In this document: in pieces, positions 43,618 through 52,196 of the stretch
Numbering within the stretch: the stretch's first letter is position 1
How the letters are laid out: the number at the start of each line of letters is the position of its first letter
NCBI RefSeq assembly: GCF_001517625.2
Contig: NZ_LN999828.1
Coordinates: forward strand, 574,303-638,302
Length of the DNA: 64,000 nt
Direction of reading: 5' to 3'
DNA from: Clostridium sp. AT4
GTDB lineage: Bacteria; Bacillota; Clostridia; Lachnospirales; Lachnospiraceae
Program-made: the position numbers and the translations under genes
The notes under the pieces: generated by a model
The model's database searches: none
What the model was told of the DNA's origin: nothing
Seen by the model: only the letters and a program-made list of their open reading frames with translations

Positions 43618-44758
43618 GACAGAACACAGGCTTTTGCTGGGAGTTGAAATCAAAAAGAAGCTGAAGGAATTTTCTCTGGAGCTTTCCTTCGAGGCGGAAA
43701 AAGGCTGTCTGGGTATTTTAGGACCTTCGGGCTGTGGAAAGAGCATGACTTTAAAATCCATTGCAGGCATTGTGACGCCGGATTCCGGCCGGATTGCCCT
43801 TCAATATGCTCAGGGGGAGGCAGCCGGGGGACGGGTTCTGTTTGATTCTACCCTTAAGATCAATGAAACGCCTCAGATCCGCCGGGTAGGCTACCTGTTC
43901 CAGAATTACGCCCTGTTCCCCAATATGACGGTGGAGGAAAATATTGCCGCAGGCTTAAAGGGAAAGGGCGCAAGGGCTGCAGCGGGGGGCAGGAAGTCCC
44001 AGGTCTGCTCCCCTCAGGCCATTAAGCAGAAGGTGCAGGAGATGACGGAGCGTTTCCGGCTGATCGGACTGGAAAAGCATTATCCCGCTCAGTTGTCCGG
44101 CGGCCAGCAGCAGAGAACAGCACTGGCCCGGATTCTGGCCTATGAACCGGAAATCCTGCTTTTAGATGAACCGTTTTCAGCAATGGATACATATCTGAGG
44201 GAAAAGCTGCGTCTGGAGCTGGCAGAAGCATTAAAGGATTATGACGGCGTTTCCATTCTGGTAACTCATGACAGGGACGAGGCATACCAGCTCTGTCCGG
44301 AGATACTTTTGATGGATCAGGGAAAGGTTCTGGCCAGGGGAAAGACGAGAGATATTTTTGCCTGGCCCCAAACCTGCAAGGCTGCAAGACTTACGGGCTG
44401 CAAAAATATTTCCAGGATCAGGCGGATGGGTGAACGGCATATCTGCGCTTTGGACTGGGGCGGCTTAGAGTTGATGGCAGACCGTCTGGTGGGGGAGGAG
44501 ATTACTGCAGTGGGGATCCGGGCTCATGATTTTGAGCCGCTAAGCAGACAGAAGGCAGCTGCATACGCATATGAAAACTGTATTCCTGTGGAAGAACCCC
44601 AGGTGTCTGAAATGCCCTTTGAGTGGTATATTACCCTGAAAAACGGCCTGTGGTGGAAACGAGAAAAGACGATTCATACCCACAATTCTGCCGGAGTGAT
44701 CCCGGAGTATCTTCGGGTAGATCCGTCGGCTATTTTACTGTTAAAAGGAGAACTCTGA
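43607..44758 (+). CDS. modC: Molybdate ABC transporter ATPase ModC
   Basis: A 383-aa ATPase. Walker A GPSGCGKSM, signature LSGGQQQRTALARI and Walker B LLLDEPFSAMD are all intact. There is a family-atypical insertion of about 20 residues (GKGARAAAGGRKSQVC, near 120) before the signature. The C-terminal 90 residues would be the TOBE/Mop molybdate-binding part (ITAVGIRAHDFEPLSR). ATG lies inside the end of modB. Confidence 0.93.
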   Translation: MALETEHRLLLGVEIKKKLKEFSLELSFEAEKGCLGILGPSGCGKSMTLKSIAGIVTPDSGRIALQYAQGEAAGGRVLFDSTLKINETPQIRRVGYLFQNYALFPNMTVEENIAAGLKGKGARAAAGGRKSQVCSPQAIKQKVQEMTERFRLIGLEKHYPAQLSGGQQQRTALARILAYEPEILLLDEPFSAMDTYLREKLRLELAEALKDYDGVSILVTHDRDEAYQLCPEILLMDQGKVLARGKTRDIFAWPQTCKAARLTGCKNISRIRRMGERHICALDWGGLELMADRLVGEEITAVGIRAHDFEPLSRQKAAAYAYENCIPVEEPQVSEMPFEWYITLKNGLWWKREKTIHTHNSAGVIPEYLRVDPSAILLLKGEL

Positions 44759-44759
44759 T

Positions 44760-45704
44760 ATGAAAAAAACAGGAGCAGTCATTGTGGCGGCAGGCCATAA
44801 AAACAGAGGAACGGCCTTTTTGCCCATGCTCCCGGTAGGGGACAGCACCGTGATCCGTCGGATCATTATTACGATGAGGCGGGTGGGGATTGATCCTATT
44901 GTGGTAGTGACGGGAAAACAGGGAGATGAGCTGGAGAAGCATATAAGCGATCTGGAGGTTATTTCCCTGCGCAATCCCGATTACGAAACGGAACAGATGT
45001 TTGACAGCATTTCCATGGGTCTTCGCTACATCAGAGGACTGTGTACACAGACACTGATCCTTCCTGCTAAATTTCCGCTTCTTTTGCGTGATACGCTGGA
45101 AAAAATGCTTTCAGAAGAGGGCGATATTATCCGGCCGGTTTTTGACGGAAAAAGAGGCCATCCGGTTCTTATATCGGAGCACGCAGCCGGGAAAGTGCTT
45201 GAATACACGGGAAATCGGGGCTTGCGGGGAGCACTGTTTGAAGCGGAGCAGTGCTTTGTGACAAAGGAAGTACCTGTGGAAGATCAGGGAATTATCTTTG
45301 CAGTGGAAACGGATGAAGACAGTACGGAACGGGAAATGGAAAAACAGAAGATCCAGGTGCATCCGGAGGTGCGTCTGGTCGTTCGGAGAAATGATCCCTT
45401 CTTTGGGCCGCTGCTTGCCCGTTTTCTCACCGTGGTCCGTCATACAGGTTCTATGCAGACGGCCTGCAGGCAGCTGCACATATCCTATACCAAAGGCTGG
45501 AAGCTTTTAAAGGAGGCGGAGCATCAGCTGGGCTATGGCCTCCTTGTATCCCGGTCAGGAGGAACAGAGGGGGGATTTTCCCGTCTTACAGAGAAGGGGG
45601 AAGATTTTCTAAGACGATATCTGTGCATGGAAGAAGAACTGCGCAAAGAAAGCGAACGGCTGTTTAAACGGTATTTTCCGGAAGAAAATGAGGTGTCAAA
45701 ATGA
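44760..45704 (+). CDS. Degenerate MobA/MocA-like nucleotidyltransferase fused to a ModE winged helix
   Basis: A 314-aa fusion. Residues 1-200 have the NTP-transferase fold order, but the nucleotide loop is altered (VAAGHKNRGTAFLPML, without the usual G-x-S-x-R-M-G-x-x-K) and the metal Asp of D-x-P is Lys (LPAKFPLL). Residues 225-310 are the ModE-type winged helix (FLTVVRHTGSMQTACRQLHISYTKGWKLLKEAEHQLGYGLL). It may sense molybdopterin nucleotides and act on the two ModE sites, rather than be an enzyme. The next gene's ATG overlaps its stop. Confidence 0.82.
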   Translation: MKKTGAVIVAAGHKNRGTAFLPMLPVGDSTVIRRIIITMRRVGIDPIVVVTGKQGDELEKHISDLEVISLRNPDYETEQMFDSISMGLRYIRGLCTQTLILPAKFPLLLRDTLEKMLSEEGDIIRPVFDGKRGHPVLISEHAAGKVLEYTGNRGLRGALFEAEQCFVTKEVPVEDQGIIFAVETDEDSTEREMEKQKIQVHPEVRLVVRRNDPFFGPLLARFLTVVRHTGSMQTACRQLHISYTKGWKLLKEAEHQLGYGLLVSRSGGTEGGFSRLTEKGEDFLRRYLCMEEELRKESERLFKRYFPEENEVSK

Positions 45705-46840
45705 GAGAGTTATTTAAAGAACTGAAAAAATGCCTTTTAAGAGGAGAGGGAGCAGCACTTGCTTCGATCATAGAGAGCGCGGGTTCCACACCCAGAGGCG
45801 CGGGTTCGCGGATGCTGGTAAAAGCAGATGGAACGGCTCTTGGAACTGTGGGCGGAGGAGCTGTGGAGTATCAGGTAACTCTGGCCTGCAGGGAAGCAGT
45901 TAAAAGTAAAGAGTCCGGTCTTCGAGAGTTTACTTTAACCCGTGGGAAAGAAGCCGATATCGGTATGGTCTGCGGGGGAGATGTGACGGTGTACATCCAG
46001 TATGTGGATCCTGAAATGCCAGGTATCCAGGAGCTTATCGATCAGGTTCTGAGTGTTCTTGATGTGGATGAGGACAGCTGGCTGATTTTTGACCTCACTG
46101 TGGAAAAATCGTGGAAAATGGGGCTTTACAGTGAAAAGACAGGCGTTTTGGGCCTTGGAAATGAAACGGCAGGAGCAGGGTGGATGAAGCATAGCTGTCC
46201 TTCGGGAGCCGCAGAAATGAAAGATGGAAGGGACGCTTCTGTATGTGAACGGGTGTTGCCGGAGACGGTATTTGGGCCTGAGTTTACAGCGCTTTTTGGT
46301 TCCCAGGCGGTCATTTCCAGGGAAAACGATCATTTTTACTATGTGGAGCCTCTGGTTCAATCTGGTACGGCGTATGTGTTCGGCGGAGGCCATGTGGCTC
46401 AGGAGCTGGTTCCCGTATTAAAAAAAGTGGGCTTTCGCTGTGTGATCATGGATGACAGAGAGATGTTTGCCAACCGGCAGGTATTTCCCGATGCCGATCA
46501 GGTAATCGTGGGAGATATGGAGCGGATTGGCGACTATGTGTCTATCCGGCCTCAAGACTACGTATGCGTGATGACAAGAGGCCATCAGTTTGACTATTAT
46601 GTGCAGAAGCAGGCTCTGGCTTTAAAGCCCTGCTATCTGGGCGTGATGGGAAGCAAAAACAAGATCCGTGTGGTGACGGAACGGCTGCTTGAAGATGGAT
46701 TTTCAAATGAGGAGATCAAGGCCTGCCATATGCCGATCGGTTTGGGAATCCATGCGGAAACACCCCAGGAGATTGCAGTCAGCGTTGCGGCGGAGATGAT
46801 CTCTGTGCGGGCCGAGAGACTGGGAAAGACAAGGAGGTAA
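45701..46840 (+). CDS. xdhC: XdhC/CoxI family maturation factor
   Basis: A 379-aa protein of the XdhC family that binds and hands sulfurated molybdenum cofactor to hydroxylases. N-terminal XdhC domain: ALASIIESAGSTPRGAGSRMLVKADGTALGTVGGGAVE. C-terminal Rossmann part: AYVFGGGHVAQELVPVLKKVGFRCVIMDDRE and VMTRGHQFDYYVQKQAL, ending GLGIHAETPQEIAVSVAAEMI. No hydroxylase gene is adjacent. Confidence 0.92.
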   Translation: MRELFKELKKCLLRGEGAALASIIESAGSTPRGAGSRMLVKADGTALGTVGGGAVEYQVTLACREAVKSKESGLREFTLTRGKEADIGMVCGGDVTVYIQYVDPEMPGIQELIDQVLSVLDVDEDSWLIFDLTVEKSWKMGLYSEKTGVLGLGNETAGAGWMKHSCPSGAAEMKDGRDASVCERVLPETVFGPEFTALFGSQAVISRENDHFYYVEPLVQSGTAYVFGGGHVAQELVPVLKKVGFRCVIMDDREMFANRQVFPDADQVIVGDMERIGDYVSIRPQDYVCVMTRGHQFDYYVQKQALALKPCYLGVMGSKNKIRVVTERLLEDGFSNEEIKACHMPIGLGIHAETPQEIAVSVAAEMISVRAERLGKTRR

Positions 46841-46844
46841 AGGC

Positions 46845-47606
46845 ATGAAGGAATGTGTATGGGCAATATATTTCAGTCCTACCGGAGGAACAAAAAAAGC
46901 GGCCCTTTATCTGGCAGAGGGCCTTGGAAAAGAGGTAAAAGAGGTGGATCTTTCTGCTCCTGATTTTAATGGCGCAGAATTTAAAAAGGATGATCTGGTG
47001 ATTGTGGCTGCTCCTGCATTTGGAGGAAGGATCCCGGCACTGATGGCAGAGCGGTTAAAGTGCACCGCAGGAAAGGGCGCTGCTGCTGTTACGGCTGCCG
47101 TTTATGGAAACAGGGCCTATGAGGATGCTCTGGTGGAGTTAAATGATGCATTGGAGGAGCAGGGCTTTGAGCCTTTCGCTTCTGTGGCTGTCCTTGCGGA
47201 GCATTCCATGGTTCGGGAGGTGGCGGCAGGACGTCCGGATGCGAAGGATCATGAGGAGCTTTCCGGTTTTGGAGCACAGATCCTTAAAAAGCTTGAAGCG
47301 GCAGAAATTACAAGGCCCCAGGTGCCAGGGAACCGCCCATATAAGGAATGGAAAAAGATGCCTGCAGTACCGGTAAACGGCAGCGGCTGTACCGGGTGCG
47401 GACTCTGCGCCGGACTCTGTCCCTCTGGAGCTATTTCAAAAGAAAATCCATCAGTGACAGATCCAAAGAAATGTATCCTGTGCCTGCGCTGCATCGCTGT
47501 CTGTCCTTCCGGTGCAAAAAAGCTTCCGGAACCTGTTCAGGAGATGTTAAACCAGAAGCTTCTGCCGTTAAAGGGGATCCGGAAGGAAAATGAGCTGTTT
47601 TTGTAA
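46845..47606 (+). CDS. Flavodoxin-ferredoxin fusion protein (EFR1-like)
   Basis: A 253-aa protein with a flavodoxin-like N-terminal part (AIYFSPTGGTKKAALYL, VIVAAPAFGGRIPALM) and a C-terminal pair of 4Fe-4S clusters (CTGCGLCAGLCPSGAI and CILCLRCIAVCPSGAK). It is the last gene of the Mo operon and could feed electrons to a molybdenum or selenium enzyme (inference). GGAGGTAAAGGC precedes the ATG. Confidence 0.87.
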   Translation: MKECVWAIYFSPTGGTKKAALYLAEGLGKEVKEVDLSAPDFNGAEFKKDDLVIVAAPAFGGRIPALMAERLKCTAGKGAAAVTAAVYGNRAYEDALVELNDALEEQGFEPFASVAVLAEHSMVREVAAGRPDAKDHEELSGFGAQILKKLEAAEITRPQVPGNRPYKEWKKMPAVPVNGSGCTGCGLCAGLCPSGAISKENPSVTDPKKCILCLRCIAVCPSGAKKLPEPVQEMLNQKLLPLKGIRKENELFL

Positions 47607-47618
47607 AATTTGGGGTAA

Positions 47619-48206
47619 TTAGTCCGGACTATATAAAACAGGCTGGAGCTGTTCACCCTTCAGAGCAGCTTTTATGGTTGGAATTACAAGCTCTGTTCTC
47701 GCAACCAGGGAACAGGGCTTTTTTTGCGGTGAATCCTGGGAAAATGGAACAAAATATACATGTTTGCAGGGAAAGAGAAGTCCGATATTTTTAAAATTCA
47801 TTCCCATGGCATCATTGGTGGAAAGGAAGATCACCAGAGGCTTTTCATTACGCAAATGGGCTTTGGCAGCCATGAGTACGGGGGTATCCGTGATGCCGTT
47901 TGCCAGCTTGGCAAGGGTATTTCCTGTACAGGGAGCGATGAGCAGAAGATCCAGATAGCCTTTGGGGCCAATGGGTTCCGCGTCCTCAATGGTAAGAATG
48001 GGTTCCCGTCCGGTCAGACCGCTGATGGTCCGGATATATTCATCCGTGCTTCCGAAACGGGAACGGGTGGTCTGCACATGGGAGGAAAAGATGGGGTACA
48101 GCTCGGCTTCCTCCTGTATGAGAGTTTGTACGGTCTGTTTTATTTTATCAAAGGTACAGAAGGACCCGGTAACAGCCAGGCCGATCGTTTTTCCTTTCAG
48201 AGACAT
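47619..48206 (-). CDS. dpaB: Dipicolinate synthase subunit B
   Basis: A 195-aa flavoprotein-fold subunit (SpoVFB): LKGKTIGLAVTGSFCTFDKIKQTVQTL at the N-terminus, LLIAPCTGNTLAKLANGITDTPVLMAAKAHLRNEKPLVIFLSTNDAMG in the middle. With DpaA it makes dipicolinic acid for the spore core. It lies 37 bases downstream of dpaA. It marks a spore former. Confidence 0.95.
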   Translation of the reverse strand: MSLKGKTIGLAVTGSFCTFDKIKQTVQTLIQEEAELYPIFSSHVQTTRSRFGSTDEYIRTISGLTGREPILTIEDAEPIGPKGYLDLLLIAPCTGNTLAKLANGITDTPVLMAAKAHLRNEKPLVIFLSTNDAMGMNFKNIGLLFPCKHVYFVPFSQDSPQKKPCSLVARTELVIPTIKAALKGEQLQPVLYSPD

Positions 48207-48243
48207 AAGAATTTCCCTCTATTATATGAAAATGTAGTAGTTT

Positions 48244-49080
48244 TTAACGTCCCTCTCCAAGGACCTGCAGTACTGCCCGGCACAGGATCCTGGCAGAGGC
48301 TTTGGGACTGAAACGTCCCGGAAGCCCCGGACAGGCGATCCGGCAAAGTCCGGCCTGACGGCAGGCTTCCTCAGAAATACAGCCGGAGCCGGAAGCCAGT
48401 TCAAAAAGTACCGCGTCTTTATGGATCTGCTTGATAAGCAGGGGATCTGTAAGGATAGGAGCGGGAGCTGTATTAAAAATAAGCTCTGCCTGAGGAAGAT
48501 ATTTTTCCAGTTTTTGGGGATCAAAGGTGTCAAAGCCACGCGTTTTGGCAAGTGTCTGCCGGATGGGGGTTATCTCACAGACGGATGCATCTGCAAACAT
48601 TCCTCTCAGGCGGTCAGCCAGCGCCTGGCCGCAGCGCCCATAGCCAAGGATCAGGCAGCGGCAGCGATGGAGATTGATGGGGCACTGGCTGATTGCCAGA
48701 GAGATGGCGCCTTCTGCGGTGGCAATGGCGTTTTCCAGGGAAATTTCTTCCATGTCCATAAAATCCTTCCATAGAATGTCATTATTATCGCAGAACTCTT
48801 TTACAGGATCCGGGAGATTTCCGCCAAAAAGATACTGTCCGGGCATAAGGCAGGAAAGAAGGGCAGAGAGTTCCATACCGTGTGAGGGAGGCTGGAACAG
48901 ATGAACCCCGTCGCGGGTAAAGGGAACGGGGCCGAGGATCACAGAGGCCTCTTTGACTGCCGATTTCATCAGCGGGGAATCCGTTCCTGTAAAAAAAGAC
49001 ACGGGATATCCTTCCTTGGAAAGAATCTGTACCATCCATCGAAGACGCATATCGCCCCCGACTGCAAAAAATGTTTTCAT
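48244..49080 (-). CDS. dpaA: Dipicolinate synthase subunit A
   Basis: A 278-aa NAD(P)-binding subunit (SpoVFA). FFAVGGDMRLRWMVQILSKEGYPV starts the protein, and CLILGYGRCGQALADRLRGM is the Rossmann turn near residue 150. The pair is usually made in the mother cell under SigK. The AT-rich CATATATATA about 40 bases upstream of the start is only loosely like a sporulation -10 box. No asd or dapG gene follows. Confidence 0.94.
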   Translation of the reverse strand: MKTFFAVGGDMRLRWMVQILSKEGYPVSFFTGTDSPLMKSAVKEASVILGPVPFTRDGVHLFQPPSHGMELSALLSCLMPGQYLFGGNLPDPVKEFCDNNDILWKDFMDMEEISLENAIATAEGAISLAISQCPINLHRCRCLILGYGRCGQALADRLRGMFADASVCEITPIRQTLAKTRGFDTFDPQKLEKYLPQAELIFNTAPAPILTDPLLIKQIHKDAVLFELASGSGCISEEACRQAGLCRIACPGLPGRFSPKASARILCRAVLQVLGEGR

Positions 49081-49238
49081 GGCTGTTCCTGCCTTATTTC
49101 TGTCTGTAATTTATATATATGAAAGGGCTGGAAAAGCGTGAGAAAGCATGGTATACTATTACACATAGCACACAAAATACTGGCTGCGTCTTTTATGGCT
49201 GGATCCAAAAAGACAGAGACCAGTTTTTTTGCAGAAAT

Positions 49239-49262
49239 CGTTATATACAAAAGAGTATAACG
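49239..49262 (+). promoter_or_regulatory. ModE-type operator, site 2
   Basis: A 24-bp inverted repeat with arms CGTTATA and TATAACG and the same length as site 1. It stands directly before the ribosome site of the ModE-like gene, so that gene and the selD-yedF-yqeB-csd genes behind it may be under molybdate control or autoregulation. A possible -10 box TATACT lies about 80 bases upstream (49152-49157). Confidence 0.78.
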
Positions 49263-49274
49263 GGAGGGCAGAAG

Positions 49275-49670
49275 ATGGAAGATAACAATAAGCTTCATTA
49301 CGGTTTATCATTGCGCCTGTATTTTGAGGAAAAGGCCTTTGGTCCGGGGATGGTGACTTTGCTGAGAGCGGTAGAGAAAACAGGATCTCTGCAGAGAGCG
49401 GCCCGCTCTATGAATATGGCCTACAGTAAGGCATGGAAAATGCTCCGGGTGGCGGAAAAAGAGTGGGGGTTTTTGCTGACAGACCGGGAGACCGGAGGAA
49501 GAGACGGAGGAGGTTCCACCCTTACGCCTCAGGCGAAGGAGCTGATGGAAGCTTATTTAAGCTTTCGAAGAGATGCAGAGGCGGAACTGGATCGTCTGTT
49601 TGAAACGTATTTTTCGGATGAATGGTTAAATCATATGAGAGAGATGGGAGGAAATGAAAAAAATGAGTGA
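49275..49670 (+). CDS. ModE-like winged-helix regulator (DNA-binding domain only)
   Basis: A 131-aa regulator. The LysR/ModE winged helix covers residues about 20-85 ([46 protein letters not shown]), followed by [30 protein letters not shown]. The Mop/TOBE molybdate-binding domain of classical ModE is absent, so ligand sensing must come from elsewhere or be missing. ATG 49275 after GGGAGGG is chosen; the longer frame covers the operator. It overlaps selD by 8 bases. Confidence 0.9.
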   Translation: MEDNNKLHYGLSLRLYFEEKAFGPGMVTLLRAVEKTGSLQRAARSMNMAYSKAWKMLRVAEKEWGFLLTDRETGGRDGGGSTLTPQAKELMEAYLSFRRDAEAELDRLFETYFSDEWLNHMREMGGNEKNE

Positions 49671-50685
49671 GGAAATCGTATTTTGCAGGGGAGGAGGCTG
49701 TACGGCCAAGCTGGGGCCGGGGGTACTGGCCCGTGTGTTAAATCGGCTGCCCAAAACAAAGGATCCCAATCTGATGATCGGATATGACGGTTCCGATGAT
49801 GCGGCCGTATACCGGCTTACAGATGATCTGGCCATGGTGCAGACACTTGATTTTTTTCCCCCCATGGTGGAGGATCCCTATATATTCGGCCAGATTGCGG
49901 CTGCTAATGCGCTGAGTGATATCTATGCCATGGGAGGAGAGGTAAAAACTGCATTAAATATCGTATGCTTTCCGGAAGAGATGGATCTGAATATTCTGGG
50001 AAAGATCATGCAGGGCGGCAGCGAAAAGGTACGAGAGGCAGGAGGTGTTCTGGCGGGCGGCCATTCCATTGCGGACAGCGATGTAAAATACGGCCTTTCT
50101 GTTACGGGAATTATCCATCCTGACCGTGTATTTGCCAACAGCGACTGCAAAGAGGGCGATGCCCTGATCCTCACAAAGCCTCTGGGTGTAGGGATTGTAT
50201 GCACGGCAGCAAGGATGAAGGCGGCACCTCAGGCGGCGTATGACCTGGCGGTCCAGTCCATGACAACCCTTAATAAATATGCATCCGAGATTCTTAAAAA
50301 ATACAGGCTCCACGGATGTACGGATGTAACAGGCTTCAGCTTTTTAGGGCACCTGTGTGAAATGGTAACGGATCAGGCCACAGCCCGCATCTATAAGGAT
50401 CGCGTTCCGGTTATTCCGGAGGCGCCTGCATTGGCAGAGGAATTCTATATCACAGCAGCGGCTCAGAGAAACCGCAACCATGTGCAGGATAAGATTGATT
50501 TTGGAAGCTGTGGCTTTTCCATGCAGGAAATCCTGTTTGATCCCCAGACCTCCGGCGGACTGCTTGCATCCATTGATGCTGCAGATGCCGAAGCAGCACT
50601 CAAGGAACTGGAAGAACTGGGGCTTCCCTGCGGGATCGTGGGAAGGATCGAAGCGCGGCAGGAAAAGGCCGTGATTGTAGAATAA
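49663..50685 (+). CDS. selD: Selenide, water dikinase
   Basis: About 340 aa. Makes selenophosphate for selenium-modified tRNA, selenoproteins or selenium-dependent Mo enzymes. The active-site Cys and Lys are in [11 protein letters not shown] (Cys, not selenocysteine). [20 protein letters not shown] and the [12 protein letters not shown]-like [12 protein letters not shown] follow, and it ends with the normal [10 protein letters not shown] region. ATG 49663 has better spacing from GGGAGG than ATG 49654. Confidence 0.95.
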   Translation: MSEEIVFCRGGGCTAKLGPGVLARVLNRLPKTKDPNLMIGYDGSDDAAVYRLTDDLAMVQTLDFFPPMVEDPYIFGQIAAANALSDIYAMGGEVKTALNIVCFPEEMDLNILGKIMQGGSEKVREAGGVLAGGHSIADSDVKYGLSVTGIIHPDRVFANSDCKEGDALILTKPLGVGIVCTAARMKAAPQAAYDLAVQSMTTLNKYASEILKKYRLHGCTDVTGFSFLGHLCEMVTDQATARIYKDRVPVIPEAPALAEEFYITAAAQRNRNHVQDKIDFGSCGFSMQEILFDPQTSGGLLASIDAADAEAALKELEELGLPCGIVGRIEARQEKAVIVE

Positions 50686-50710
50686 AAGAGAAGTGAGGAG
50701 GAAACAGGCT

Positions 50711-51349
50711 ATGATAAGACTGGATGAAAGGGGAAAGCAGTGTCCGCTGCCGGTGATTGAGGCGAAGCGGGCCCTGGAGGCAGCGGCGCCGGGGGAAGCA
50801 GTAGAGGTGGTCGTGGATAATGAGATCGCAGTACAGAATTTAAAGAAGCTGGCAGATCACAAGGGGCTGTCCTTTGCATCTGAAAAAAAGAGTAGCAGAG
50901 AATATGTGGCTGTTATTACAGCTGGTGAGGGAGTAAAAGAAAGGGAAAGCGCACCGCAGGCAGATGCTTTACCGGAAAAAGAGCCTGAAGTCTGCCATCC
51001 GGACGGACGCAGGAAGGGAATGGTGGTTGTGATTTCTTCCCGTGAAATGGGGCAGGGAGATCCGGTGCTGGGAACCCTTCTGATGAAGGGATTTATTTAT
51101 GCTCTTACACAGCAGGACGTACTGCCGGAAACCATTCTTCTCTATAATGGAGGCGCCTTCCTTTCCTGTGAGGGCTCGGATAATCTGGAGGATCTTAAGA
51201 CGCTGGAGGCTCAGGGCGTAGAAATTCTTACCTGCGGCACCTGCTTAAACCATTATGGGATCGGGGACAGGCTGAGAGTAGGCAGCGTTACCAATATGTA
51301 TGAGATTGCAGAAAGGATGACCGGGGCAGCTGTGCTGGTACGGCCTTAA
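50711..51349 (+). CDS. yedF: Selenium metabolism protein YedF (TusA-like plus DsrE-like)
   Basis: A 212-aa two-domain protein. Residues 1-75 are TusA-like (IRLDERGKQCPLPVIEAKRAL, with the CPxP motif). From about 110 a DsrE-like part carries an acceptor Cys in ILTCGTCLNHYGIGDRL. It is regularly found beside selD in bacteria with labile-selenium Mo hydroxylases. ATG 50711 follows GAGGAGG. Confidence 0.92.
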   Translation: MIRLDERGKQCPLPVIEAKRALEAAAPGEAVEVVVDNEIAVQNLKKLADHKGLSFASEKKSSREYVAVITAGEGVKERESAPQADALPEKEPEVCHPDGRRKGMVVVISSREMGQGDPVLGTLLMKGFIYALTQQDVLPETILLYNGGAFLSCEGSDNLEDLKTLEAQGVEILTCGTCLNHYGIGDRLRVGSVTNMYEIAERMTGAAVLVRP

Positions 51350-51359
51350 GGTGGGGAGT

Positions 51360-52184
51360 ATGAACAGACAAAAGCAGCTGATCATAGTCAGAGGCGGAGG
51401 GGATATTGCCACAGGAACCATCCACCGCCTTCATCGGTGCGGTTATCCGGTGCTGGTGCTGGAAACAGGCAGTCCTTCTGCCATCCGCAGGCAGGTGGCA
51501 TTTTCCGAAGCAATCTATGACGGACAGAGTGAAATTGAGGGTGTGACCTGCTTAAAGGTATCCGATTTTGCAGAGGCAAAGGCTGTCTTAGAGGCAGGAG
51601 CCATCCCCATGATGATGGATGAGGCGTGTGAAATATTAAAGGAAGTCCGTCCCTGGGCTCTGGTGGATGCGATCCTGGCAAAAAAGAACCTAGGAACGAA
51701 CCGGAATATGGCGGATAAGACTATTGGCCTGGGGCCAGGCTTTACAGCCGGGGAAGATGTGGATCTGGTGATCGAGACCATGCGGGGCCACAACCTGGGA
51801 AGGATCATTTCCAGGGGAACGGCCCTTCCGAATACAGGAACTCCGGGGCTGATCGGAGGCGCGGGAAAGGAACGGGTCATCCATTCGCCGGCCATGGGGA
51901 TCCTTTTTGGAAAAGTGAGGATCGGAGACCGGGTAGAAAAGGGACAGCCCGTCGCGGTCATTGTTACGGGGCAGGGAGAGGTAGTGGTAGAAGCTTCTCT
52001 TACAGGCCTGGTGCGTGGGCTGATCCGGGACGGTTATCCAGTGGCAAAGGGCTTTAAGATCGCGGATATTGATCCAAGAGAGAGCGAGTATGAAAACTGC
52101 TTTACCATTTCAGATAAAGCGAGGGCGATCGGCGGTTCTGTATTAGAAGCCCTTTTATATCTGGAACAGAAACAGGGCTTTTAA
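51360..52184 (+). CDS. yqeB: Selenium-dependent molybdenum hydroxylase maturation protein YqeB
   Basis: About 274 aa. EF2563-type protein of the selenium-dependent Mo hydroxylase system. The N-terminal Rossmann-like start is VRGGGDIATGTIHRLHRCGYPVLVLE; the middle has GLGPGFTAGEDVDLVIETMRGHNLGRII; and a biotinyl-lipoyl-like strand part (VRIGDRVEKGQPVAVIV) ends it. The biochemical step is not known. ATG 51360 is preferred to GTG 51351. Confidence 0.88.
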   Translation: MNRQKQLIIVRGGGDIATGTIHRLHRCGYPVLVLETGSPSAIRRQVAFSEAIYDGQSEIEGVTCLKVSDFAEAKAVLEAGAIPMMMDEACEILKEVRPWALVDAILAKKNLGTNRNMADKTIGLGPGFTAGEDVDLVIETMRGHNLGRIISRGTALPNTGTPGLIGGAGKERVIHSPAMGILFGKVRIGDRVEKGQPVAVIVTGQGEVVVEASLTGLVRGLIRDGYPVAKGFKIADIDPRESEYENCFTISDKARAIGGSVLEALLYLEQKQGF

Positions 52185-52196
52185 GGGAGGCGCATT

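Noticed and set aside
49081-49125. CATATATATA upstream of dpaA as a SigK promoter
   Set aside because: The CATA-x3-TA consensus is not met exactly and no matching -35 AC at the right distance stood out. A sporulation promoter is expected but not shown.
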